A stretch of 21,564 nucleotides of DNA from an uncultured Lachnospiraceae bacterium (GTDB lineage Bacteria > Bacillota > Clostridia > Lachnospirales > Lachnospiraceae), in the NCBI GenBank assembly GCA_937891165.1, contig CALAEX010000088.1, positions 1 through 21,564 on the forward strand, in the 5' to 3' direction. The first letter of the stretch is position 1. The number at the start of each line of letters is the position of its first letter. The position numbers and the translations under genes are program-made. Below, in pieces: positions 1-7,071 of the stretch. The notes beneath the pieces are model-generated. The model made no database searches. It was not told where the DNA came from and was given only the letters and a program-made list of their open reading frames with translations.

Positions 1-2332
1 AACGCTTTCCACCACATACTTCACAAGGGACATAAACATCTGGTAAAAAGTTCATTTCAATTTTAATAATACCATCACCCGAACAAGCTTCGCATCGTCC
101 ACCCTTGACATTAAAACTAAATCGTCCTTTTTTATACCCTTTCATTTTAGCATCCGAAGTAGAGGCAAATAAATCCCTAATTAAATCAAAAACTCCTGTA
201 TAAGTCGCTGGATTAGAACGTGGCGTACGCCCAATTGGAGACTGGTCAATCGCAATCACTTTATCTAACTGCTCGATACCTGTCATTTTTTTATACTTTC
301 CCGGAATAGTTCTAGCTCTATTTAAACTCTTTGCCAATGTTTTATACACCACTTCATTGACTAACGAACTTTTCCCCGAACCTGAAACTCCTGTCACACA
401 GACAAATACTCCAAGTGGAATATCGACATCCATATTCTTTAAATTGTTTTCTGCTGCTCCTCTTACTTTTAACCAACCTGTCGGCATACGTCGTATACTT
501 GGAACAGGAATAAATTTCTTTCCACTTAAATAAGCACCTGTTAAAGAATTAGGACATTCCATCACTTCTTGTGGTGTTCCTGCTACAACAACTTCTCCAC
601 CATGAGAACCAGCTCCCGGTCCAATATCTACCACATAATCTGCTGCCAACATTGTATCTTCATCATGTTCTACAACAATGAGAGTATTTCCTAAATCACG
701 CAAATGCTTTAAGGCAGAAAGCAATTTATCATTATCTCTTTGATGTAATCCAATACTTGGTTCGTCTAAAATATACGCAACACCAACTAATCCTGAACCA
801 ATTTGCGTTGCTAGGCGAATTCTTTGTGCTTCTCCACCAGATAAAGAACCTGCCGAACGAGATAATGTCAAATAATCTAATCCGACATCAATCAAAAACT
901 TGATTCTTGACTTAATTTCTCTTAAAACTAGCTCTCCAATCTGTTCTTGCATGGATGTCAACTGTAATTGATTCATAAAATCATACAAATCTCTAACAGG
1001 AAACTCTGTCACTTCGGAAATATTTTTTCCACCAACAGTAACACCTAATACTTCCTTGCGTAAACGACGACCTTTACAAAGTGCACAAGGTGTCGTTGTC
1101 ATAAATACTTCATATTCTTGCTTCATTGTATCCGAAGCGGTTTCCCGATATCTTCGTTCCATACTTTTAATCAATCCATCAAACGCTACATCATAAACTC
1201 CTGTACCACGTTGTCCTGTATAATGCACTTTTACCGAAACACCATTTGTTCCATAAATAAGCATATGGCGAATTTCCTCGGATAACTCTTCGTATGGCGT
1301 ATCTAGACTAAAATGATAGTGTTCTGCTAATGCTTTTAATAAAGAACCAGAAAAACTACTTAAGTCACTTGAAGATTGCCAACCCATCGCTACAATTGCT
1401 CCTTGACTAAGGCTAAGACTTCTATCAGGAATCATCAAGTCTTCCGAAAATTCCATTTTCACACCAATTCCATGACACTCTGGACAAGCACCAAAAGGAT
1501 TATTAAATGAAAACGCTCTTGGCTCTAATTCTTCAATACTAATTCCACAATCCGGACAAGCAAAGTTCTGGCTCATTGTCACTTCCTCAGAAGGAATCTG
1601 CTCATCTCCTATATATTCTACAATAAGCAATCCATCACTTAAGCTTAATACATTGTCAATAGAATCTGCTAAACGCTGTTCCATTCCTTTCTTTACCATT
1701 AAGCGGTCTACGACAATTTCAATATTATGTTTATTATTTTTCTCTAGTTTAATTTCTTCGGTCAATTCATATAAATTTCCATCGACACGAACTCGAACAT
1801 ACCCTGCCTTTTTTGCCTGCTCAAATACTTTGCTATGTTCTCCTTTCCGCCCACGTACGACAGGTGCTAATAACTGGAACTTAGTTCGCTCAGGACGCTT
1901 CATAATTTCATCTACCATTTGGTCTACGGACTGCTTTTTAATCTCACAGCCACACTTTGGACAATGTGGAATACCAATACGCGCATATAATAAACGAAAA
2001 TAATCATAAATTTCTGTTACTGTTCCAACCGTAGAACGTGGATTTCGATTCGTTGATTTTTGGTCAATGGAAATCGCAGGGGAAAGACCTTCAATACTCT
2101 CCACATTCGGTTTTTCCATTTGACCTAAAAATTGCCTTGCATAAGAAGACAGCGACTCCATATAACGACGCTGTCCCTCTGCATAAATCGTATCAAATGC
2201 AAGCGATGATTTACCAGAACCAGACAAACCAGTTAAAACAACAAACTGGTCTCTTGGAATATCAATACTGATTCCTTTTAAATTATGCTCCTTTGCACCT
2301 CTAATTTTAATATAATTTCGTTTTTCTGACAT
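1..2332 (-). CDS. uvrA: UvrABC system protein A, partial (C-terminus cut by window edge)
   Basis: UvrA is the DNA damage-sensing ATPase of nucleotide excision repair; it loads UvrB at lesions in the cytoplasm. The frame is open from the ATG at 2330-2332 to the left edge with no stop, about 777 of the usual ~940 residues. Visible are the first Walker A (GLSGSGKSS, residues 35-43), the following RRYMESLSSYARQFLG stretch, the first ABC signature region, a second LSGGEAQRIRLA signature followed by ILDEPSIGLH, the second Walker A (GVSGSGKSS) and the start of the C-terminal zinc finger (GRCEAC, then VPCEVCGGKR at the edge). The start is set by AGAGGAAAAAG just upstream. It lies 9 bases after uvrB, so the two are one operon, read from the SOS-controlled promoter at 4384-4433. 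Identification is secure; only the C-terminal ~160 residues are unseen. Confidence 0.97.
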   Translation of the reverse strand, partial: MSEKRNYIKIRGAKEHNLKGISIDIPRDQFVVLTGLSGSGKSSLAFDTIYAEGQRRYMESLSSYARQFLGQMEKPNVESIEGLSPAISIDQKSTNRNPRSTVGTVTEIYDYFRLLYARIGIPHCPKCGCEIKKQSVDQMVDEIMKRPERTKFQLLAPVVRGRKGEHSKVFEQAKKAGYVRVRVDGNLYELTEEIKLEKNNKHNIEIVVDRLMVKKGMEQRLADSIDNVLSLSDGLLIVEYIGDEQIPSEEVTMSQNFACPDCGISIEELEPRAFSFNNPFGACPECHGIGVKMEFSEDLMIPDRSLSLSQGAIVAMGWQSSSDLSSFSGSLLKALAEHYHFSLDTPYEELSEEIRHMLIYGTNGVSVKVHYTGQRGTGVYDVAFDGLIKSMERRYRETASDTMKQEYEVFMTTTPCALCKGRRLRKEVLGVTVGGKNISEVTEFPVRDLYDFMNQLQLTSMQEQIGELVLREIKSRIKFLIDVGLDYLTLSRSAGSLSGGEAQRIRLATQIGSGLVGVAYILDEPSIGLHQRDNDKLLSALKHLRDLGNTLIVVEHDEDTMLAADYVVDIGPGAGSHGGEVVVAGTPQEVMECPNSLTGAYLSGKKFIPVPSIRRMPTGWLKVRGAAENNLKNMDVDIPLGVFVCVTGVSGSGKSSLVNEVVYKTLAKSLNRARTIPGKYKKMTGIEQLDKVIAIDQSPIGRTPRSNPATYTGVFDLIRDLFASTSDAKMKGYKKGRFSFNVKGGRCEACSGDGIIKIEMNFLPDVYVPCEVCGGKR

Positions 2333-2341
2333 CTTTTTCCT

Positions 2342-4348
2342 CTATTCTAACTTTAATAATTCTCTTTTTAGCTCTAAAATTTTATCACGCAATTCGGCTG
2401 CTTTTTCAAAATTCAAATCAGCGGCAGCAGTATGCATTTCTTTACTCATCTTTTTAATAACGGCTTCTAATTCCTTCTTTGACATGGATTCGACATCTTT
2501 TTCTATCTGATATGTTTGATTTTCCGCTTTTTTAGAAATACGAATCAAGTCACGCACTGCTTTTTGAATCGTCTTTGGAGTAATTCCATTTGCTTCATTA
2601 TATTGATTCTGAATTTCTCTACGGCGATTTGTTTCTGAAATTGCCTTCCTCATAGAATCCGTTTCATGGTCTGCATACATAAGCACACGACCTCTCTCAT
2701 TTCTAGCCGCACGACCAATCGTTTGAATTAAAGAAGTTTCCGAACGAAGAAATCCTTCTTTATCCGCATCTAAAATAACAACTAAACTGACCTCTGGAAT
2801 ATCCAAACCTTCTCGTAACAAATTAATACCTACTAACACATCAAACACATCCATGCGCATATCACGAATAATCTCGGAACGCTCTAGAGTATCAATATCG
2901 GAGTGTAAATATTTTACTCGAATACCAACTTCTCGTAAATAATCTGTCAAATCTTCTGCCATCTTTTTAGTCAATGTTGTTATTAATATTTTGTTTTTTA
3001 GTTCAATCTCTTGCTTAAGTTCCCCTAATAAATCATCTATCTGCCCTTTCGTCGGACGTACTTCTACGATAGGGTCAAGAAGTCCTGTTGGACGAATAAT
3101 CTGTTCGGTACGCAGTAACTCATGCTCTGCTTCATAAACCGATGGTGTTGCAGAAACAAACAACATTTGACTAATATGACTTTCAAATTCTTGAAAATTT
3201 AAAGGACGATTGTCTTTTGCGGAAGGCAATCGAAAACCATACTCCACTAACGTACTTTTTCTTGCTTGGTCTCCTGCATACATTCCCCTAATTTGTGGTA
3301 TGGTAATATGACTCTCGTCTACAATAATTAAAAAATCATCTGGAAAATAATCTAATAATGTATTTGGTGGGTCACCTGGCTGTAAACGAGATAAATGCAT
3401 CGAATAGTTTTCAATACCAGAACAAAATCCTGTTTCTCGCATCATTTCCATATCAAAATTCGTACGTTCCGAAATTCGTTGTGCCTCTAATAATTTATCT
3501 TCACTCTTAAAATATTTCACTCTTTCCTGTAATTCCGCTTCAATATCTACTAAAGCTTCTTGTAATGTTTCTGGTGCTACAACATAATGAGAAGCGGGAA
3601 ATACTACCATATGCTCTAGGGAACACTTTACTGCTCCTGTTAGTACATCAATCTCTGTAATACGGTCAACTTCATCTCCAAAAAACTCGACACGAATTGC
3701 GGTATCTGCACTAGAAATTGGGAATATTTCTACGACATCTCCACGCACTCGAAATGTGCCTCTCTTAAAATCCATATCATTTCTTGTATATTGAATTTCT
3801 ACTAATTTCTTTAATACATCATCTCTCTCTTTTATCATACCAGGTCGTAATGACACTGTCATATTTTGATAATCAATTGGACTACCAAGACCATAAATAC
3901 AAGAAACACTTGCTACAATAATCACATCTTTTCGCTCCGTTAAAGCTGCCGTTGCCGAATGACGCAATTTATCAATTTCATCATTGATAGCAGAATCTTT
4001 TTCAATATAAGTATCTGTTGAAGGTACATAAGCTTCTGGTTGATAATAATCATAGTATGACACAAAATATTCCACCGCATTCTCTGGAAAAAATTCTTTA
4101 AACTCTCCATAAAGTTGTGCCGCTAATGTTTTATTATGTGCTATAATTAGTGTTGGCTTCTGTATCTTTTCGATAATATTTGCCATTGTAAATGTTTTTC
4201 CTGAACCTGTCACACCCAATAATGTTTGGAATTGATTTCCTTCCTTGAAACCATCTACTAACGCTTTAATTGCGTTTGGTTGGTCACCTGTTGGTGCAAA
4301 CTCGCTATGAAGTTTAAACATAGCATCTTGTTCTGTTCTATCTTTCAC
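2342..4348 (-). CDS. uvrB: UvrABC system protein B (excinuclease helicase subunit)
   Basis: UvrB verifies the lesion handed over by UvrA and recruits UvrC for incision. The protein has 668 residues from the chosen start, normal for the family. Walker A GVTGSGKT is at residues 45-52, the Tyr-rich beta-hairpin that inserts between DNA strands (YYDYYQPEAYVPS) at about 98-111, the DESH Walker B in IIVDESHITIPQI, helicase motif VI (QTIGRAARN), and a C-terminal UVR coiled-coil (DLNFEKAAELRDKI) that contacts UvrC. I chose the GTG at 4346-4348 because GGAGG (4356-4360) sits 7 bases before it; the in-frame ATG at 4375 has no ribosome site and would add nine odd residues. The conserved MFKLHSEFAPTGDQP start lies 9 codons inside, so a short N-terminal extension is predicted. 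uvrA follows at 9 bases. Confidence 0.97.
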   Translation of the reverse strand: MKDRTEQDAMFKLHSEFAPTGDQPNAIKALVDGFKEGNQFQTLLGVTGSGKTFTMANIIEKIQKPTLIIAHNKTLAAQLYGEFKEFFPENAVEYFVSYYDYYQPEAYVPSTDTYIEKDSAINDEIDKLRHSATAALTERKDVIIVASVSCIYGLGSPIDYQNMTVSLRPGMIKERDDVLKKLVEIQYTRNDMDFKRGTFRVRGDVVEIFPISSADTAIRVEFFGDEVDRITEIDVLTGAVKCSLEHMVVFPASHYVVAPETLQEALVDIEAELQERVKYFKSEDKLLEAQRISERTNFDMEMMRETGFCSGIENYSMHLSRLQPGDPPNTLLDYFPDDFLIIVDESHITIPQIRGMYAGDQARKSTLVEYGFRLPSAKDNRPLNFQEFESHISQMLFVSATPSVYEAEHELLRTEQIIRPTGLLDPIVEVRPTKGQIDDLLGELKQEIELKNKILITTLTKKMAEDLTDYLREVGIRVKYLHSDIDTLERSEIIRDMRMDVFDVLVGINLLREGLDIPEVSLVVILDADKEGFLRSETSLIQTIGRAARNERGRVLMYADHETDSMRKAISETNRRREIQNQYNEANGITPKTIQKAVRDLIRISKKAENQTYQIEKDVESMSKKELEAVIKKMSKEMHTAAADLNFEKAAELRDKILELKRELLKLE

Positions 4349-4383
4349 AAAAACACCTCCAAAAAAGAATAACATTTAAAATT

Positions 4384-4412
4384 ATTATAGCATATCTATT
4401 TTAAATTGTACA
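4384..4412 (-). promoter_or_regulatory. Sigma-A promoter of uvrB-uvrA
   Basis: On the minus strand, -35 TGTACA (4407-4412, 4 of 6 consensus) and -10 TATAAT (4384-4389, perfect, preceded by an extended TGC) are separated by 17 bases. Transcription would begin about 28 bases before the uvrB GTG. Confidence 0.75.
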
Positions 4413-4421
4413 GAGAAATTT

Positions 4422-4433
4422 GAACATATGTTC
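4422..4433. promoter_or_regulatory. LexA/SOS box upstream of uvrBA
   Basis: GAACATATGTTC is a perfect 12-bp palindrome matching the Gram-positive LexA (DinR) consensus GAAC-N4-GTTC. It ends 9 bp upstream of the -35 box of the uvrB promoter. This is the expected arrangement for damage-inducible uvrBA expression. Seen: the palindrome and its position. Known: Firmicutes uvrBA is a core SOS operon. Confidence 0.85.
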
Positions 4434-4446
4434 TTTATTATTGCTA

Positions 4447-4459
4447 CACAGTTACTGTG
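4447..4459. repeat. 13-bp palindrome upstream of the SOS box
   Basis: CACAGTTACTGTG is a perfect palindrome around a central T. An 8-bp direct repeat GCTACACA occurs at 4443-4450 and again at 4492-4499. Nothing identifies a binding protein; it may be a remnant of the adjacent accessory insert or a weak operator. Confidence 0.35.
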
Positions 4460-4503
4460 GCTAAAGCAAAAAGTATAGTGTAAATAGTAACGCTACACAA
4501 AAA

Positions 4504-4537
4504 AACAACTATAAGTTTATTGCAACTTACAGTTGTT
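4504..4537 (-). terminator. Intrinsic terminator downstream of vapBC remnant
   Basis: Arms 4504-4517 and 4524-4537 form a 14-bp stem with one G-U pair and a 6-base loop (TATTGC on the plus strand). The stem is flanked by A-runs and T-runs on both sides, so it could work in either direction. On the minus strand it follows the vapC stop by a few bases. Confidence 0.75.
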
Positions 4538-4542
4538 TTTTA

Positions 4543-4677
4543 TTAATTTATTGAAATCCAATCTTCTAATTTTAATCCTTCTACTCTTATAAATTCTCTT
4601 ATATTATTTGTAACTAAAGTATAATCTAATGCTTTCGCATGTGCTGCTATCAATGTATCCAATGGACCATCCAGACC
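4543..4677 (-). pseudogene. vapC: VapC-type PIN toxin, C-terminal remnant
   Basis: About 44 codons remain, reading GPLDTLIAAHAKALDYTLVTNN, then IREFIRVEGLKLEDWIS before the TAA at 4543-4545. This is the typical C-terminus of VapC ribonucleases: the Asp of GPLD is one of the conserved acidic residues of the PIN active site, followed by the LVTNN strand and the ExxRVxGLxLEDW tail. The first ~90 residues, with the remaining catalytic acids, are missing, and the frame joins directly onto the vapB remnant. The product cannot be an active PIN nuclease. Confidence in the family is high because the motif order is characteristic; loss of function is inferred from the missing residues. Confidence 0.8.
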
Positions 4678-4812
4678 ATTTTATAGATTTTGGTATTAAC
4701 ATTACAATTTCTCCAATTTTATTTACAAATACTTCATCCTCTGAAAATCTACATTCTTTTGGAAGTCTTACTGCCTGACTTCTTCCATTTTCAAATATTT
4801 TGCTGTTGTCAT
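4676..4812 (-). pseudogene. vapB: VapB-type antitoxin, frameshifted and truncated
   Basis: From the ATG at 4810-4812 (GGGAG lies upstream) the frame reads MTTAK and then breaks. One A appears to be missing from the A-run after GCA, because the next frame continues KIFENGRSQAVRLPK, CRFSEDEVFVNKIGEIVMLIPK, a textbook VapB/SpoVT-AbrB DNA-binding domain. That frame has a TAG just upstream and no start of its own. The reading ends at about residue 46 of ~75, where it fuses to the vapC remnant. Two lesions are therefore present: a 1-bp deletion near the start and a larger deletion removing the end of vapB and most of vapC. Both proteins are likely dead. Confidence 0.8.
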
Positions 4813-4839
4813 TCTATCCACGCTCCCATAATAATCCAC

Positions 4840-5001
4840 TTACATTTCTATTTTACCGAATTTTTCTAATTGTTTTTTCTTTTTCTTTAATTCCTTTTGT
4901 CTCTCTTGCTTTATTTTTTCACGAATTTGTTCATGTGTCAGCTTGAGCAAATCTTCTGGAATATTAAAACGATCTTCTTGTACATATACAATTCTTTCCA
5001 T
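4840..5001 (-). CDS. Small lysine-rich protein paired with JAMM-motif gene
   Basis: A 53-residue protein. The ATG at 4999-5001 is preferred: the GGGAGG within the last codons of the upstream gene lies 9 bases before it, and that gene's TAA ends one base before. An in-frame ATG further up at 5031 lacks a ribosome site. The N-terminal half (MERIVYVQEDRFNIPEDLLKL) looks folded; the second half is a charged helix (HEQIREKIKQERQKELKKKKKQLEKF), probably coiled-coil or nucleic-acid/partner binding. I do not recognise the family. One-base spacing and a shared ribosome site imply translational coupling with the 5003-5578 gene, so the two products probably act together. Confidence 0.7.
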   Translation of the reverse strand: MERIVYVQEDRFNIPEDLLKLTHEQIREKIKQERQKELKKKKKQLEKFGKIEM

Positions 5002-5002
5002 A

Positions 5003-5578
5003 TTACTGCACCTCCCAAAATTCAATGTCATAAATTTCTGATAATTCCTTTAATGCCTCTAATTGTGCCAAATATTCATCACGTAACTGTAAATAATAAT
5101 CTGCTACATATAAATTATACATTACTTTTGAGATTATTTCATCTGATTTATAGCAAAAAATATTTCCATTGTGACATAATACTATACCAAGCCTATAATT
5201 ATGATCTTTCACTGAATTAAAATCTGCAATACTTGGTGGCATACTACAAGGATGTGTATGCATAGCTATAACATTACTCCTGCCTTCTATTGCTCTATTG
5301 ATAGATTCAGAATAAAGAATTTGTTCTTCTTCAAACGAATTTATTTCCTTAGCTAATACTTTACCTGTATCAGCATCAAACCAATACATATCTTCATATA
5401 AAGTACCTGACCTATGTAGTAACATTTCTTTTGCTTTGCTATAGAGAATTCTATTTACATTTTTATTATTAGTAATTTTATCAAATTTATTACGATACTC
5501 TCCACTTGAAATATATGTACTATTAACAAGTGTAGACTTATTTCTTCCATATCTCTGAAATTCAAAATTTTCACTCAT
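5003..5578 (-). CDS. JAB/MPN-like protein with JAMM metalloprotease-type motif
   Basis: A 191-residue soluble protein with no signal peptide or membrane segment. Residues ~106-118 read HTHPCSMPPSIAD, which fits the JAMM zinc motif H-x-H-P...S-x-x-D of MPN/JAB peptidases, although the gap between HxH and S is six residues rather than the usual seven. An upstream acidic stretch (KEINSFEEEQ) could supply the catalytic Glu. The middle (LLHRSGTLYEDMYWFDADTGKVL) resembles JAB-like domains that I associate with phage and mobile-element proteins. Known JAMM proteins cleave isopeptide bonds or process small partners; the substrate here is unknown. It is first in a two-gene unit with the 53-residue protein, in an islet containing a broken vapBC. 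GGAG is 13 bases before the ATG, rather far. Function is inferred from the motif only. Confidence 0.75.
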   Translation of the reverse strand: MSENFEFQRYGRNKSTLVNSTYISSGEYRNKFDKITNNKNVNRILYSKAKEMLLHRSGTLYEDMYWFDADTGKVLAKEINSFEEEQILYSESINRAIEGRSNVIAMHTHPCSMPPSIADFNSVKDHNYRLGIVLCHNGNIFCYKSDEIISKVMYNLYVADYYLQLRDEYLAQLEALKELSEIYDIEFWEVQ

Positions 5579-5606
5579 ATGTTATAATATACTCCTTTCT
5601 ATTTCA

Positions 5607-5636
5607 AATATATATCTTGATATATATCATTGTCAA
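5607..5636 (-). promoter_or_regulatory. Promoter of the JAMM-protein unit with palindromic operator
   Basis: On the minus strand a perfect -35 TTGACA (5631-5636) is followed, 16-18 bases on, by TATATA or TATATT (5607-5614) as -10. A perfect 20-bp palindrome, ATATATATC-TT-GATATATAT on the plus strand (5608-5627), fills the spacer and covers the -10. A dimeric repressor bound there would block the promoter, so autoregulation is possible, although AT-rich palindromes can also arise by chance. Confidence 0.6.
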
Positions 5637-5681
5637 TATAATTTATCCAGATTTAAACTTTAATATTCTCTTTACATACAA

Positions 5682-5724
5682 AAAAATCTGGAAAAACTCT
5701 AAAAAGAAATCTTTCCAGATTTTT
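5682..5724 (-). terminator. Intrinsic terminator of the MCP / solute-binding-protein unit
   Basis: Perfect 13-bp arms (5682-5694 and 5712-5724, core ATCTGGA/TCCAGAT) enclose a 17-base loop. On the minus strand the stem ends in a run of T. It starts 12 bases after the stop of the 5736-7040 gene. Confidence 0.85.
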
Positions 5725-5735
5725 ATCTTTTTTCT

Positions 5736-7040
5736 TTATTGTGCTTTTGCTAATATACTAACAAATTCCTCTACTGTTATTTCCCCAATCAAATAACGCT
5801 CCAATGCTTTTGGAAATGCCTCTTGCACTCCTGCGGAAACGGAACTGCCAAAACTCTTAATGGTAAAGGATGCATTGTTACATTTTGCAATAATATCAGA
5901 TTGTAATGGGTCAGTTAGCTTCGATGTATCTGCATTAATACAAAACGTTGCACCAGAACTTTCAGATAGCTCTGTTACTCTTGTTATATCTGTAATATAA
6001 TCAATAAATGCTTCTACTGCTGCCTTCTTGTTAGTATCGGTTTGTTCTGCGGCACAAAGGAACGCCTGTACATAACTAATAAAGGAATTTCCGTTTTTTC
6101 CATTGTAACTCAATCCAGAAGAAACTTTTACATTATCATAAAATGCTTGTCCTGCATTACTTTTGATACCACCTAAAATCCAAGCTCCATTTGTATAAAC
6201 TACTGTTTCTTGATTATAAAAATGCGTATTTACCGTTCCTGCTGCTGCTCCAATCGCATCCGATGGTGCGTAAGAATATATTTTCTTTACAATTTCTACT
6301 GCCTCTTTAAATTCTTCACTTTCTATTCCTACAGACCATGCATCTCTCCCAGCCACACTCGCTAGTGCATAAGAAAACCACAGTTGAGCCGTCCAAGCAT
6401 TTGCACCTGTCATAAAAGAAGTTGGTGTCATTCCTGCCTGTTGCATCGTATCACAACACTGAAAGAAATCTTCCCATGAAGTTGGAACTTTGGTAATACC
6501 ACAAGATTCTAATAATGTACCATTAAACATAATTGGTACAACGCCACTTTCATAAGGAATACAATATTGTTTTCCACTTATCTTATATTCCTCTAAAATA
6601 TCATCCTGATATCTAGAAGTTCGATTTTCAGAAGATAAATAAGAAGTAAAATCCATTAACTTACCTGTTTGGGCATATATTTCCACATCCGAATAATTCT
6701 TTACTGTAAAAATATCTGGAACTTGTCCTGCTCCTATCTGAATTTTTAATTTCGATTCATAAGTATCATAATCCGTCTGTCGAATCATATTGATATGATA
6801 TTTTCCTTTATATTCTTCATTGAATCCATCTACCATCTTCTGAACATATTCTGCTTTACTATCTGTTCCAACCCAAATACATTCAAAATCCAAAGAAACT
6901 TCATCGGTAAGATATTCTTGATAATTTATCTTTTTTGTATTAACTTCCATATCATCGATTTCTATTATATTGCATCCTGTACATAAAGAGATACACATAA
7001 TAAAGACCAGTAGAATAGAACATATTCTCTTATTCTTCAT
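5736..7040 (-). CDS. Extracellular solute-binding lipoprotein, family 1 (sugar-type)
   Basis: A 434-residue ligand-binding protein of the ABC family-1 (CUT1-like) fold. A basic start and hydrophobic segment end in a lipobox-like LCTGC, with Cys23 as lipidation site; the -3 residue is Cys, which is unusual. The mature part shows the family pattern: EYVQKMVDGFNEEYKGKYHINM, later IGAGQVPDIF, then IPYESGVVPIMFNG and VPTSWEDFFQCC. It should sit outside the membrane and bind a sugar or oligosaccharide. No permease or ATPase gene is nearby; instead a chemoreceptor gene ends 31 bases upstream and the pair ends at the terminator 5682-5724. I infer that it may present ligand to that receptor, or may share a permease encoded elsewhere. 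AGGTAGG precedes the ATG. Confidence 0.9.
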   Translation of the reverse strand: MKNKRICSILLVFIMCISLCTGCNIIEIDDMEVNTKKINYQEYLTDEVSLDFECIWVGTDSKAEYVQKMVDGFNEEYKGKYHINMIRQTDYDTYESKLKIQIGAGQVPDIFTVKNYSDVEIYAQTGKLMDFTSYLSSENRTSRYQDDILEEYKISGKQYCIPYESGVVPIMFNGTLLESCGITKVPTSWEDFFQCCDTMQQAGMTPTSFMTGANAWTAQLWFSYALASVAGRDAWSVGIESEEFKEAVEIVKKIYSYAPSDAIGAAAGTVNTHFYNQETVVYTNGAWILGGIKSNAGQAFYDNVKVSSGLSYNGKNGNSFISYVQAFLCAAEQTDTNKKAAVEAFIDYITDITRVTELSESSGATFCINADTSKLTDPLQSDIIAKCNNASFTIKSFGSSVSAGVQEAFPKALERYLIGEITVEEFVSILAKAQ

Positions 7041-7071
7041 TTTTCTTAACCTACCTTTCTAAGCAATCATA

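Noticed and set aside
1653..2271. Two plus-strand open frames inside uvrA
   Set aside because: They lie wholly opposite the conserved uvrA coding sequence, have no ribosome site and are low-complexity; they are antisense shadows.
4897..5220. Plus-strand 107-codon frame opposite the JAMM and lysine-rich genes
   Set aside because: Composition is that of reverse-read AT-rich coding sequence, and the opposite strand has ribosome sites, coupling and a motif.
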